The notes: generated by a model not told the origin, from the letters alone. 64,000 bases of DNA from Shewanella denitrificans OS217 (GCF_000013765.1 NC_007954.1:2356001-2420000); one strand, 5' to 3'; counted from the stretch's first letter, positions 50,467 through 60,219 are shown. Translations and numbers: made by a program.

Positions 50467-53193
50467 ATGTTGCTATTTAAACCAAGCCTGCTGACCTTAG
50501 CGTTAGTTGCAGCCGGTGCAAGCATGCACGGCTATGCTGCTGAAGAGACAAAAACAACGGCTAGTGCCGATGAAAATATCGAAGTCATTAGTGTCACAGG
50601 TATACGTCGTAGCCTACAAGAATCACAATCATTAAAAATGTCATCTTCCTCAATAGTCGAAGCGATTTCAGCTGAAGACATAGGTAAACTGCCAGACGTC
50701 AGTATCGCCGAATCCCTAGCACGTTTGCCTGGTGTGTCAGCGCAACGCCTTGATGGCCGTGCTAACGTTATCTCTATTCGTGGCCTAGGGCCAGACTTCA
50801 CCACAGCAACGTTAAACGGTCGTGAGCAAGCTTCAGTCAATGACAATCGCGGCGTTGAATTTGATCAATACCCTTCAGAATTACTCAATCGTGTGGTTGT
50901 CTATAAGACACCCGATGCCTCTGTAATGGCACAAGCCATTGGCGGCACAGTTGATATGCAAACTATCAGCCCACTGACTCACGGTCAACAAGCCATAGCA
51001 GTGTCTTTACGGGGTGAAATGAATGATTTAGGCTCACTGAACTCAGGTTCAAGTGATAAAGGCTACCGCGGCAGTATCTCCTATATCGATCAGTTTGCTG
51101 ACGACACTATAGGTATCGCCCTAGGTTATGCCCGCATGATGTCACCTAACCAAGAAGAAAGATGGCAAGCTTGGGGTTACCCAAACTTAGATTATGTGGA
51201 CACCAATCCAAAAGTACTTGGCGGTGCTAAACCATTTGTACGTTCAAGTGAACTTGAGCGTGATGGCGTGTTAGCCGTATTTGAATATGCACCCAACGAT
51301 GCATTCCGCTCAGTTGTTGATGTGTACTACACTAAATTTTCTGACGACCAACGCCTACGCGGTATCGAAATCCCGGCTCAATGGGGCACTAATGGCGGCG
51401 TCACAGCAACGACTACGACTGACGGTCTTGTGACTGCTGGCACCATCAAGGGCGCCGAGGTGGTTGTACGTAATGACGTTAACAAACGTGATGCCGACTC
51501 ACTGTCGATTGGTTGGAACAACAAGTACCACATCAATGATAACTGGAGTGTCACTGCCGATCTGGCCTTGTCGAAAGCAGATAGAACTGACATAGGCATG
51601 GAAAGTTACACTGGCACAGGTCGTGGTACAGGTATTGGTGCTGTCGATAACCTAGGTTTTGCCAGTAATGGTGACGGTGGTTACATCTTCACTCCTAATT
51701 TAAATTATGCCGATCCAAACCTGATTAAATTGGGCGATCCGCTGGGTTGGGGCAGTCCATTAGGCGCCAATACCCAAGATGGTTTTATCAACAAGCCACA
51801 AGTTGAAGATGAACTCACCTCACTACGCTTAAGCGCCGAATACCTATTCGATGAGGGTGCAGTCAAGAGCGTTGAATTTGGTGTTAATCGCACTGATCGT
51901 GATAAAACCAAGCTAGACAAAGGCTACTATTTAACCCTCAAAGGGTATGATGGCTCTGCCAATTATTTAGAATCAGTGCCTTCTCAGTACCTATTATCCC
52001 CTACCTCACTGGCCTTTTTCGGCATGGGTGATGTGTTAAGTTATGACTCCTTAGCCTTCTATAACGATGGCAATTACACTGAGACAGACGTAGCAAACGT
52101 GGACTTGTCCCGTGCCACTAACTCTTGGGCTGTATATGAAGAAGTGACTACGGCCTATGTGAAAGCCAACCTTGAATCTGAAATGTTTGGTTTGCCTGTA
52201 ACAGGTAATGTGGGCCTGCAAGCTGTGATGACAGATCAAAACTCTGACGGTACAGTCGCCACTGTAGAAAACGGGAAAGTGATTATTACCCCCCGTAATG
52301 CGGGTGACAGCTACACAGAATGGCTACCTAGCATGAACCTAGGTTTTGAAGTCGCCGATAAGCAAGTGGTACGTCTTGCCGCAGCACGTACCTTAACCCG
52401 TGCACGCATGGACAAGATGAATTCCAATGTGAATTTCAGCTATAACGCCAACCCAAATGACGGCGTTAACTGGACTGGCGGTGCCGGTAACCCTGAGCTT
52501 CGTCCATGGCTTGCTCGCCAATACGACATCAGCTATGAAAACTATTTTAGCGATCAAGGTTATTTCTCAGTGGCCGTGTTCTACAAAGATCTAGAAAACT
52601 TTGTTTTTGATCAGCAAGCACTGTTTAACTTTGGCGCTATTTTCCCAAATCAACCGGGTAACCCCATAGGGACTGTTACTCAGCCTTTGAATGGTCAAGG
52701 TGGTTATGTTCAAGGTGTTGAAGCCTCATTGTCCTTAGACTTTGGTCAATTTGCCGATGTGCTCAGTGGTTTTGGTACCATCTTAAGTGGTTCTTATAAC
52801 GACAGTGAAGTGAAAGAAACGCCAGATAGTGACCCAACGGCACTACCTGGCTTATCAGAGAAGACCTTCAACGCCACGGTTTATTATGAGAATGAAGGTT
52901 TTGAGGCACGCATTAGCTCTCGCTACCGTTCAGACTTCTTAGGTGAAGTCACAAAAATCAGCTTGCAACGTGAAAACGTCAACATCAAGGCTGAAACTGT
53001 GGTCGATGCGCAAATCGGTTATGACTTCTCTAAAAGCGGTATCGATGCTCTCTATGGCTTATCGGTTCAGTTCCAAGTGAATAACTTAACTAATGAACCG
53101 TTTATCTCCTATACGGGTGACGATCAACGCTTCGTACGCGATTACCAAAACTACGGCCGTAACTTTATGTTAGGTGCCAACTATAAGTTCTAA
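50467..53193 (+). CDS. TonB-dependent outer-membrane receptor, maltodextrin type
   Basis: A 908-residue outer-membrane transporter. It has a signal peptide (about 1–25, cleavage near HGYAAEE), a short N-terminal stretch containing IEVISVTGIRRSL as TonB-box/plug start, a plug domain (about 45–190) and a 22-strand barrel ending in the expected terminal aromatic residue (FMLGANYKF). The LPDVSIAESLARLPGVSAQRLDGRANVISIRG segment is shared with sugar receptors such as Caulobacter MalA. Neighbouring amylases make maltodextrin the likely substrate. ATG 50467, preceded by AAGGGGA, is preferred to a start 16 codons upstream. No exbB, exbD or tonB is nearby, so energy must come from elsewhere. Confidence 0.92.
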   Translation: MLLFKPSLLTLALVAAGASMHGYAAEETKTTASADENIEVISVTGIRRSLQESQSLKMSSSSIVEAISAEDIGKLPDVSIAESLARLPGVSAQRLDGRANVISIRGLGPDFTTATLNGREQASVNDNRGVEFDQYPSELLNRVVVYKTPDASVMAQAIGGTVDMQTISPLTHGQQAIAVSLRGEMNDLGSLNSGSSDKGYRGSISYIDQFADDTIGIALGYARMMSPNQEERWQAWGYPNLDYVDTNPKVLGGAKPFVRSSELERDGVLAVFEYAPNDAFRSVVDVYYTKFSDDQRLRGIEIPAQWGTNGGVTATTTTDGLVTAGTIKGAEVVVRNDVNKRDADSLSIGWNNKYHINDNWSVTADLALSKADRTDIGMESYTGTGRGTGIGAVDNLGFASNGDGGYIFTPNLNYADPNLIKLGDPLGWGSPLGANTQDGFINKPQVEDELTSLRLSAEYLFDEGAVKSVEFGVNRTDRDKTKLDKGYYLTLKGYDGSANYLESVPSQYLLSPTSLAFFGMGDVLSYDSLAFYNDGNYTETDVANVDLSRATNSWAVYEEVTTAYVKANLESEMFGLPVTGNVGLQAVMTDQNSDGTVATVENGKVIITPRNAGDSYTEWLPSMNLGFEVADKQVVRLAAARTLTRARMDKMNSNVNFSYNANPNDGVNWTGGAGNPELRPWLARQYDISYENYFSDQGYFSVAVFYKDLENFVFDQQALFNFGAIFPNQPGNPIGTVTQPLNGQGGYVQGVEASLSLDFGQFADVLSGFGTILSGSYNDSEVKETPDSDPTALPGLSEKTFNATVYYENEGFEARISSRYRSDFLGEVTKISLQRENVNIKAETVVDAQIGYDFSKSGIDALYGLSVQFQVNNLTNEPFISYTGDDQRFVRDYQNYGRNFMLGANYKF

Positions 53194-53210
53194 TTAATCG
53201 TAGAAGACAC

Positions 53211-53242
53211 AGCCTCTGTAAGCAGTTACAGAGGCTTTTTTA
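53211..53242 (+). terminator. Terminator between receptor and halogenase-like gene
   Basis: AGCCTCTGTAA and TTACAGAGGCT form an 11-bp perfect stem with a GCAG loop followed by a T tract, starting 18 bases after the receptor stop. It would lower expression of downstream genes relative to the abundant receptor if no separate promoter exists. Confidence 0.88.
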
Positions 53243-53254
53243 TAGGGCCTAGGT

Positions 53255-54748
53255 ATGAAGTCAGAAATTTCAAAAGTGGTGATTGCCGGTGGCGGCACTT
53301 CGGGCTGGATGACAGCGGCCATGTTGGCCAAGATGTTCAAAAAAACCCTCGATATCCACTTAGTCGAATCAGAAGATATCGGTACAATCGGTGTGGGTGA
53401 AGCCAGTATACCGCCACTTAAACTGTTCAATAATGCCTTAGGGATCCCCGAAGCTGAGTTTATACACGCTACCCAAGCCAGCATCAAACTGGGGATAGAA
53501 TTTGAGCATTGGGGCCAGCAGGGCGAGCGCTACATGCATGCTTTTGGCAATATTGGCAAAGATCTCGGCTTGACGCCCTTTCACCACTTCTGGCTTAAAT
53601 CTCAACAAACAAACACATCTGACTTTTGGCAATTCTCAGTTAACTATCAAGCTGCTAAACAAAACAAATTCGCTCCCCTTGAAAGCCTTGCCAATAACCA
53701 AATGGCCGGGATCACTCATGCCTATCATTTTGATGCCAACCTTTATGCTAAGTTGCTAAGGCAATACAGTCAGCAGGCTGGCGTCAATCGCCATGAAGGG
53801 AAAATAGTCACAACCAAGCTAGATACCCAGGGCAATATCGAGTCGCTTGAACTCAGTGATGGCCGGGTTATCATGGGTGACCTATTTATCGACTGCTCAG
53901 GCTTTGCCGCCTTACTCATAGGCCAAGCACTAAAGGTAGACTATGACAATTGGCAGCACTGGTTGCCCTGTGACAGTGCCTATGCCGTCCCTAGTACTAA
54001 CTCAGGCCCATTAAAGCCTTACACCCAATCCATAGCCCATGCAGCAGGTTGGCAATGGCGCATCCCTTTGCAGCATAGAACCGGCAATGGTTTGGTCTAT
54101 TGCAGTCAATATATGAGTGATGAAGCGGCCAAGCAATTGCTACTGCAGAACTTGGAGGGTGAAGCTTTAGCTGAGCCTAGAAAAATCAGCTTTACTACAG
54201 GCAGACGCGTCAAACAGTGGCATAAAAACTGTGTCTCTATCGGTTTATCCAGCGGTTTTCTAGAACCCCTCGAATCCACCAGCATACATCTTGTACAATC
54301 GGCCATTACGCGATTAATTAAATGCTTCCCTAACCAAGGAATAAAAGATATCCAAGTCGCTGAATTTAATCGTCAATCACAGAAAGAGTTCGAACAAATT
54401 CGTGACTTTATCATCTTACATTACCACCTCAATCAAAAAAATAATGATGCTGGTTTATGGCAATACTGCCGTGAAATGACAATTCCAGAATCCTTGCAGC
54501 GAAAAATCGACTTATTTCGAACCAGCGGCACTGTGTTTAGAGAGCAAGATGAGCTGTTTACTGAAGCCGCTTGGGTGCAAGTGTTGTTGGGCCAAGGGAT
54601 AACACCAGAAGATTACCATCCACTGGCTAACGCAATATCTGGCGCTGACCTCACTGACTTTTTAGGCAATATGAAGAGTATTATTTCAGCGTCTGTGTCT
54701 AGGCTGCCAAGTCATGAACACTTCCTTGCCAGTTTATTATTGCGATAA
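53255..54748 (+). CDS. Flavin-dependent tryptophan halogenase-like protein
   Basis: A 497-residue protein of the tryptophan halogenase family. It has the FAD motif VVIAGGGTSGWMTA (GxGxxG), the halogenase-specific WQWRIP (WxWxIP), the catalytic-type lysine Lys78 in ATQASIKLGIEF, aligned by eye with Lys79 of PrnA and RebH, and GFLEPLESTSIHL, which carries the second active-site acid region. All hallmarks of an active enzyme are present. It sits between a maltodextrin receptor and two amylases with no natural-product genes nearby; similar placements are known beside sugar receptors in Xanthomonas and Caulobacter, but the role there is unexplained. No signal peptide, so cytoplasmic. Confidence 0.9.
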   Translation: MKSEISKVVIAGGGTSGWMTAAMLAKMFKKTLDIHLVESEDIGTIGVGEASIPPLKLFNNALGIPEAEFIHATQASIKLGIEFEHWGQQGERYMHAFGNIGKDLGLTPFHHFWLKSQQTNTSDFWQFSVNYQAAKQNKFAPLESLANNQMAGITHAYHFDANLYAKLLRQYSQQAGVNRHEGKIVTTKLDTQGNIESLELSDGRVIMGDLFIDCSGFAALLIGQALKVDYDNWQHWLPCDSAYAVPSTNSGPLKPYTQSIAHAAGWQWRIPLQHRTGNGLVYCSQYMSDEAAKQLLLQNLEGEALAEPRKISFTTGRRVKQWHKNCVSIGLSSGFLEPLESTSIHLVQSAITRLIKCFPNQGIKDIQVAEFNRQSQKEFEQIRDFIILHYHLNQKNNDAGLWQYCREMTIPESLQRKIDLFRTSGTVFREQDELFTEAAWVQVLLGQGITPEDYHPLANAISGADLTDFLGNMKSIISASVSRLPSHEHFLASLLLR

Positions 54749-54786
54749 ATGAATCCGTATCCCGCCGTTAATATTAAGGAATTCAG

Positions 54787-56712
54787 ATGAAAAAATTGAC
54801 CTTCACTGTGGCTACCACCCTGCTTATGAGTGCGATGAATTTAGCTATTGCAGCGCAAAGCCCCTCCTCCTTTACCATCAATGCTGAGCCTATGTTTTGG
54901 TGGGCGGGAATGGAAAATAGTCAACTAGAGCTCTTGATAGAAGGCGACAATGTTGCGGCCTTGACCCCTAAGCTTAGCCAACAGCAAGGCATTACATTAG
55001 TCAAGACTGAGCGCAGCACTAGCCCAAACCATTTGTTTGTTACTCTGGATCTGCATCAAGCCCAGCCGCAAACATTAACCATTGATTTTTATGAATTAAA
55101 CAATCCTAAAAAACCCGCTACAGCGACATTAGCCTATCAACTAAAACCAAGAACATCAGACTCAAAGCAGCGCCAAGGCTTTAGCAATAAAGACGTGATA
55201 TACCTTATTACCCCAGACAGATTCGCCAATGGCAACCCAGATAACGATAACCATACCACCATGTTGGAAAAGGTGAACCGCAGCGATAAAGATGGCCGTC
55301 ATGGCGGCGACATCCAGGGCATAATCGAGGCGCTGCCTTATTTAGCCGACTTAGGTGTGACTCAGCTATGGATAAACCCACTACTGGAAAATAACCAAGA
55401 AAAGTATTCTTACCATGGTTATTCCATCACAAACTTTTATCGAATAGACCCCCGCTTTGGCAGCAATCAGGACTATGTCAATCTAGTTCAACAGGCGAAT
55501 AAATTGGGGATTGGGGTAATTAAAGACATAGTTGTCAATCATATGGGCAGCGGTCATCCTTGGATGACAAATTTCCCCAGCGCCACCTGGGTCAACGGCC
55601 AAGCAAGTTTGCAGCAACAACTGCCATTGGATTTTACCAACCATAGACGCACCACAGTGCAAGACCCCTATGCCGCGAGCACCGACACCCAAGCCTTCAG
55701 CGACGGCTGGTTTACCGATACCATGCCTGACATGAACCAGACCGACCCTCACTTTGCCACCTATCTCATTCAGAACAGCATCTGGTGGGTGGAGTACGCA
55801 GGTTTGAGCGGCATTCGAGAAGACACTTACTCTTATGCTGATAAAGCTTTCTTAACTCAGTGGTCTAAGGCCATCATGACCGAATACCCCAAGTTCAATA
55901 TTGTCGGTGAAGAGTGGAGTCCTAACCCCATCACCGTCAGCTATTGGCAGGCGGGCAAGCATAATAAAGATGGCTATGTCTCCCATGTACCTAGCATGAT
56001 GGACTTCCCCTTGTATGAGAAACTTATCGCCTCGCTCACCCAAGTCGAAGGCTGGGACACGGGCCTAGTCAACCTCTATGAGATGCTCGCCAACGATGTG
56101 GTTTATGCCGAACCGACCCAATTGGTGCTGTTTGAAGGCAATCACGACACCAATCGCCTCTATAGCTTGATGAATGAAGATCTTGCCCTGTTTAAGATGG
56201 CCATGGCTTATGTGCTCACGAGTAATCGCATTCCACAGATTTTTTATGGCACAGAAGTGTTGATGACAAGCCCCACTAAAGACAGAAACGATGGCCTAGT
56301 TCGCAGTGATTTTCCCGGTGGTTGGCAAGGCGATAGCCAAAATGCCATCACAGGCGATAACCTCAGTCCAGCTCAAATCGAAGCTCAACATTTTATCAAG
56401 ACCTTGCTCAATTACCGTAAGCACTCAGACGCTATCATAAACGGCACCCTTAGCCATTACGCCCCTCAAGACGGTGTGTATGTGCAATTCAGACAAGCTG
56501 GGGATGAAACCTTGATGAGTATCTACAACAAAAATTCGGCCCCAGTGAATTTAGCCTTAGGCCGTTTTGCCGAGCATATAGGCAAGCACACTCAAGCCAG
56601 CAACATCCTTGAACACACAGAGTTTGACTTAAATGACAGCATATCGCTCACAAAAAAAGGCGTGACTCTGCTCAAATTAAGTACGCTCAAATTAAGTACC
56701 CACAAGCCCTAG
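54787..56712 (+). CDS. Exported GH13 amylase, cyclomaltodextrinase/neopullulanase type
   Basis: A 641-residue secreted GH13 enzyme. A signal peptide (about 1–23) precedes an N-terminal beta-sandwich (about 25–120) of the cyclomaltodextrinase type, then the catalytic barrel. Catalytic residues are Asp346 (SGIREDTYSY), Glu375 (IVGEEWSP) and Asp454 (FEGNHDTNRL); VIKDIVVNHMGSGH is the first conserved region. It probably degrades maltodextrins or cyclodextrins in the periplasm, like SusA. The C-terminus ends in a small duplication (LKLST twice) mirrored in the DNA. It follows the halogenase-like gene by 38 bases and precedes a second GH13 gene by 36. Confidence 0.92.
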   Translation: MKKLTFTVATTLLMSAMNLAIAAQSPSSFTINAEPMFWWAGMENSQLELLIEGDNVAALTPKLSQQQGITLVKTERSTSPNHLFVTLDLHQAQPQTLTIDFYELNNPKKPATATLAYQLKPRTSDSKQRQGFSNKDVIYLITPDRFANGNPDNDNHTTMLEKVNRSDKDGRHGGDIQGIIEALPYLADLGVTQLWINPLLENNQEKYSYHGYSITNFYRIDPRFGSNQDYVNLVQQANKLGIGVIKDIVVNHMGSGHPWMTNFPSATWVNGQASLQQQLPLDFTNHRRTTVQDPYAASTDTQAFSDGWFTDTMPDMNQTDPHFATYLIQNSIWWVEYAGLSGIREDTYSYADKAFLTQWSKAIMTEYPKFNIVGEEWSPNPITVSYWQAGKHNKDGYVSHVPSMMDFPLYEKLIASLTQVEGWDTGLVNLYEMLANDVVYAEPTQLVLFEGNHDTNRLYSLMNEDLALFKMAMAYVLTSNRIPQIFYGTEVLMTSPTKDRNDGLVRSDFPGGWQGDSQNAITGDNLSPAQIEAQHFIKTLLNYRKHSDAIINGTLSHYAPQDGVYVQFRQAGDETLMSIYNKNSAPVNLALGRFAEHIGKHTQASNILEHTEFDLNDSISLTKKGVTLLKLSTLKLSTHKP

Positions 56713-56748
56713 TTCACATAAGTTAAGCCACTGATAAAAGATAACAAT

Positions 56749-58710
56749 ATGATTAACATCAATAATGCGATATCGACAATTACAAACACTTTACTGCTAA
56801 GCGGTCTCATTTTTGCTGGGATAAGTCAGGCTAATGCCCAAGCCTCATCACAAAAAGTCAGCGCTGCACCTGCACCAGGCGTTTTGCCCCACAAGGCGGT
56901 GGTTTATCAGGTGTTTACCCGCCTCTATGGCAACAAGAAGACCGCCAATATCCCCTGGGGCACAATCGATGAAAATGGCGTGGGTAAATTCAGTGACTTC
57001 AGTGAGCTTGCACTTAAAGACATACAATCCCTAGGCGTCAGCCACATCTGGTTTACTGGGGTGCCGCACCATGCGCTCATCAATGATTACTCCGCTATTG
57101 GCATAAGTCATGACGACCCCGATGTGGTCAAGGGCCGCGCGGGATCACCCTATGCGGTCAAAGACTATTACAAGGTCAATCCAGATCTTGCCGATAACCC
57201 GGCACAAGGATTAGCCGAATTTGAAGCCCTCATTGCCCGTACCCACAAACTTGGAATGAAGGTCATCATAGACATAGTGCCCAACCATGTGGCGCGCAGC
57301 TATCAATCCCAATATAAAGGCGCTGAAAATTTTGGCGCCAAGGACGATACGAGTCTTACCTATGCCAGACACAATAATTTTTATTATGTCCAAGGCCAAG
57401 CGTTCAGCGTGCCCGATGTGACAAAAAAGCCCCTCGGCGGTGAGTCTCATTCACTTTCTGATGGCAAGTTTGCAGAAAACCCCGCTAAATGGACAGGCAA
57501 TGGCTCCCGCCTTGCTAAACCCGATGAAAATGATTGGTATGAAACAGTTAAAATCAATTATGGCGTGCGCCCCGATGGCAGCCATGACTTCCCTGCTCTC
57601 CCCCAACGTTTTAGGGAAAAAAGTACCGCCGAGCATCTCGCGTTCTGGCAGTCGCAAGACAGCAATGATATTCCCGATTCCTGGAAAAAATTTACTCATA
57701 TCGCCCAATACTGGCTCGATAAAGGCGTCGATGGCTTTCGCTATGATATGGCCGAAATGGTGCCGGTTGAATTTTGGAGTTATTTAAATAGCCACATCAA
57801 ACACATCAAGCCAGAGGCTTTCTTACTGGCAGAAGTCTATAACCCCAGTCTTTATGAAGATTACATTCAACTTGGGAAAATGGATTACTTGTACGATAAA
57901 GTCGGCCTTTACGACACATTAAAAGCCGTTATTCGCGGTCACAAAAATACAGATGAAATTGCTAAGGTGCAGGCCCAGGTGGCGCCTTTTGCCGATCACA
58001 TGCTGCATTTCTTAGAAAACCATGATGAGCAGCGTATTCCGAGTTTTGATTTTGCCGGCAGCCCAGAAGCCGCCCTGCCCGCCATGGTGGTATCAACCAC
58101 ATTAAGCCGCTCACCCACCTTAGTGTATTTCGGTCAAGAAGTGGGCGAACAAGGCAATGAAGTGGCAGGCTTTGGCGCACCCACACGTACCAGTATTTTC
58201 GATTATGTTGGCGTGCCCGCCCATCAAAGATGGATGAATGGGGGTAAATTTGATGGTGGACAATCTAGCGAGCAAGAAAAACAACTGCGAGCCTATTACC
58301 AAACCCTACTGAACCTAAGCCGTAAAGCGCCTGCACTCAAAGGGAATTATCACCCCCTTAACAGTCATGATGACAAGGTGTTCGCCTTTAGCCGATCCAA
58401 TGCTGCGCAGCGACTTATTATCGTCAGTAACTTCGATAGCAAACAGGGTAGAAAACTCTCCATAGCACTGCCCAAAAACCTAGTCGACGCATGGCAAGCA
58501 CCTATGGCCACTAAGCTTCAGGATAGTCAGAAGCGAGATAGTCAGGCGCGGGATAAACTAAAGGCGACACAGATAAGGCTTAAGGACCTCCTCAACCCAA
58601 ACCCTAGGCAAGAGTATCAGTTGCGTGTCAAGAATGAGAATGGAGTGGTACTGAGCGCCAGCCTCAACTTAACCCTCGCACCACTGGAGTCCGTCATCTT
58701 GGCTTGGTAA
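56749..58710 (+). CDS. Exported GH13 alpha-amylase
   Basis: A 653-residue secreted GH13 enzyme with a signal peptide ending near SQANA (about residue 30). Catalytic residues are Asp333 (VDGFRYDMAEMVP), Glu362 (LLAEVYNP) and Asp426 (LENHDEQR); VIIDIVPNHVARSY is region I. Unlike its neighbour it has no N-terminal beta-sandwich, and it has a longer B region with a large insertion (about 190–315). It likely hydrolyses starch or maltodextrin internally, outside the cytoplasm. It is the last gene of the rightward locus B unit; no clear terminator follows, only the remnant of a GGDEF gene on the other strand. Confidence 0.92.
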   Translation: MININNAISTITNTLLLSGLIFAGISQANAQASSQKVSAAPAPGVLPHKAVVYQVFTRLYGNKKTANIPWGTIDENGVGKFSDFSELALKDIQSLGVSHIWFTGVPHHALINDYSAIGISHDDPDVVKGRAGSPYAVKDYYKVNPDLADNPAQGLAEFEALIARTHKLGMKVIIDIVPNHVARSYQSQYKGAENFGAKDDTSLTYARHNNFYYVQGQAFSVPDVTKKPLGGESHSLSDGKFAENPAKWTGNGSRLAKPDENDWYETVKINYGVRPDGSHDFPALPQRFREKSTAEHLAFWQSQDSNDIPDSWKKFTHIAQYWLDKGVDGFRYDMAEMVPVEFWSYLNSHIKHIKPEAFLLAEVYNPSLYEDYIQLGKMDYLYDKVGLYDTLKAVIRGHKNTDEIAKVQAQVAPFADHMLHFLENHDEQRIPSFDFAGSPEAALPAMVVSTTLSRSPTLVYFGQEVGEQGNEVAGFGAPTRTSIFDYVGVPAHQRWMNGGKFDGGQSSEQEKQLRAYYQTLLNLSRKAPALKGNYHPLNSHDDKVFAFSRSNAAQRLIIVSNFDSKQGRKLSIALPKNLVDAWQAPMATKLQDSQKRDSQARDKLKATQIRLKDLLNPNPRQEYQLRVKNENGVVLSASLNLTLAPLESVILAW

Positions 58711-58769
58711 ACACCATGACATGGCGAGTGTCAAAACCATTGGAGAAGACTAAGGTAGGTAACGCCGGC

Positions 58770-59165
58770 TCAATTAGCCGAATCCATAAAACTGCGGCGG
58801 TTCGCAACACCAGTCAACTCATCAGTCAAAGCCAATTCGCGCAACTTGTCTTGGATTGCCAGCAATTTAGCTTCTAAGGTTTTTTGTTCGGTAATTTCTT
58901 TTGCATGCACTAGCAGTTCTTTTGTGGGTAAGCTTTGCTCTGATAATAAAAACCAACGTCCGTCCCATTTATCCACTTCAAATAAACGAAAGTCTGAACT
59001 TTGACGGCGATTTTGAGCGGCGACGATCCAGTTATCAAGATCGTCGCTTTCCACATGCAGCCCATTACGGCTTTCAGCGCTGATGCGCACCAAACGCTCG
59101 AAACTCAAGCCAAGGGCTTGTTGTTTTTCTATGCCAATGATAGTAATTATTTGGTTATTATCAGC
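58770..59165 (-). pseudogene. Truncated PAS-GGDEF gene remnant
   Basis: A frame open from 59165 to a stop at 58770 encodes the end of a PAS-like domain, a helical linker (EITEQKTLEAKLLAIQDKLREL) and only the first turn of a GGDEF domain (ALTDELTGVANRRSFMDSAN), then stops. The active-site GGDEF itself and about 150 following residues are missing, and an in-frame stop lies just upstream of the PAS part. No good start codon with a ribosome site is present. It is therefore the decayed middle of a larger diguanylate cyclase gene, cut off 60 bases from the end of the amylase gene. Confidence 0.8.
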
Positions 59166-59208
59166 CTAGTTGAGACAGGTCCATTGTGCTCATTTTCTTA
59201 AATAATTG

Positions 59209-59622
59209 TCATGAGTCCTGCAGTGTTATTTGATAGTTGGCTTGGCCATTTTCAGTGGAGACGAAGTGACCCTTACCAACAAGATGGACAAAATCCCCCG
59301 TTGCCGACCGTTCCACCAATTCAAATTCACTGCTGGCCACACCTGCAGCAAAAAGCCCTTTATGTTGTAATATGAAGCTGCCTTTTTTGTCTCCTAAGCT
59401 GCCAGTGAAATGCTCAAAACCAACAAATGTGGCATTGGCATTATCTTGATATGACATCAAATAACGGATCTCACTGTGCCCTTGTAGCACGCCCTGATAG
59501 CTCTGGGTGATCACGGCCTGTGTCAACTTGGCACCATTGTCAGATTCAAAATAACTGGTCTCATCCCAAGCTGTAATTTGAAACATGCCTATGATAGTTT
59601 GCAACTTTGTTTTCATGTCCAT
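59209..59622 (-). CDS. DUF3224 family protein
   Basis: A 137-residue cytosolic protein. [25 protein letters not shown], the repeated glycine-containing beta-strands and [10 protein letters not shown] match DUF3224, a small beta-barrel family of unknown function (also called allene-oxide-cyclase-like by fold). GGGAG seven bases upstream supports ATG 59622. It is on the same strand as the DUF1289 and VOC genes, with a 47-base gap, so cotranscription is possible. Confidence 0.85.
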
Positions 59623-59669
59623 ACTGAACTCCCTGTTTTTTCAACACTTAAGTTAGCGTTATTTGCTCT

Positions 59670-59894
59670 TTAAGCTTTTTTATTTTGATTCATTATTGAT
59701 GACGCTGAAGGTTTACCCCCCAATTGACGCAGGGGTAATTCAGCCATGAGCTGCTGCTTTTGACTATCTGCCATGGAATGCCAAGCGAGGATCTCAACCA
59801 AGGTACGCTGGCATCCAAGACAGACATCATTAGCGTCTAAGCAGCAATGACGCACGCAGGGCGACAACTCACTCTGACCAGACAGCATATTCAT
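59670..59894 (-). CDS. DUF1289 family small cysteine-rich protein
   Basis: A 74-residue protein with the DUF1289 signature SPCVRHCCLDANDVCLGCQRT followed by EILAWHSM. The four or five cysteines suggest metal binding, but function is unknown. ATG 59894 (MNMLSGQSEL) lies inside the end of the VOC gene and overlaps it by 26 bases; a longer reading to 59963 would overlap far more and add unconserved residues. Coupled translation with the VOC gene is likely. Confidence 0.86.
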   Translation of the reverse strand: MNMLSGQSELSPCVRHCCLDANDVCLGCQRTLVEILAWHSMADSQKQQLMAELPLRQLGGKPSASSIMNQNKKA

Positions 59895-60219
59895 TACCAC
59901 TGGGGTCGCTAAAATGAAATCTTCGCCCACCGGGGAAGGTGAAAATGTCTTTAATAAGTCCACCCCCTGCCGCTAGCACCTTAGCCTGAGTTTGTTCCAG
60001 AGATTGACTATAAAGAACAATAAGCGGGCTGCCCTGTAGAAGGTTAAAACTCTGCTCACTCAAATAAAAACCACCGTGGATCCCCGCATCGAGAAAGCAG
60101 CTGTATTCTGGGCCATAGTCCTGAAACTGCCAACCAAACACTGAGGTGAAAAACGCTTTACTGGCGCTGAGATTGAGGGTGGGAATTTCAAGGTAGTTAA
60201 TACTGTGGTGCTGACTCAT
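59869..60219 (-). CDS. VOC (glyoxalase/bleomycin-resistance fold) protein
   Basis: A 116-residue vicinal-oxygen-chelate protein with one beta-alpha-beta-beta-beta unit pair (YLEIPTLNLSASKAFFTSVFGWQF; then FHFSDPSGNEYAVWSE at the end). Such small VOC proteins include lyases, dioxygenases and binding proteins. The usual ligand positions are partly kept (final Glu in GNEYAVW), while the first is within INYLEIP, so catalysis is uncertain. It heads a probable unit VOC–DUF1289–DUF3224. Confidence 0.87.
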   Translation of the reverse strand: MSQHHSINYLEIPTLNLSASKAFFTSVFGWQFQDYGPEYSCFLDAGIHGGFYLSEQSFNLLQGSPLIVLYSQSLEQTQAKVLAAGGGLIKDIFTFPGGRRFHFSDPSGNEYAVWSE

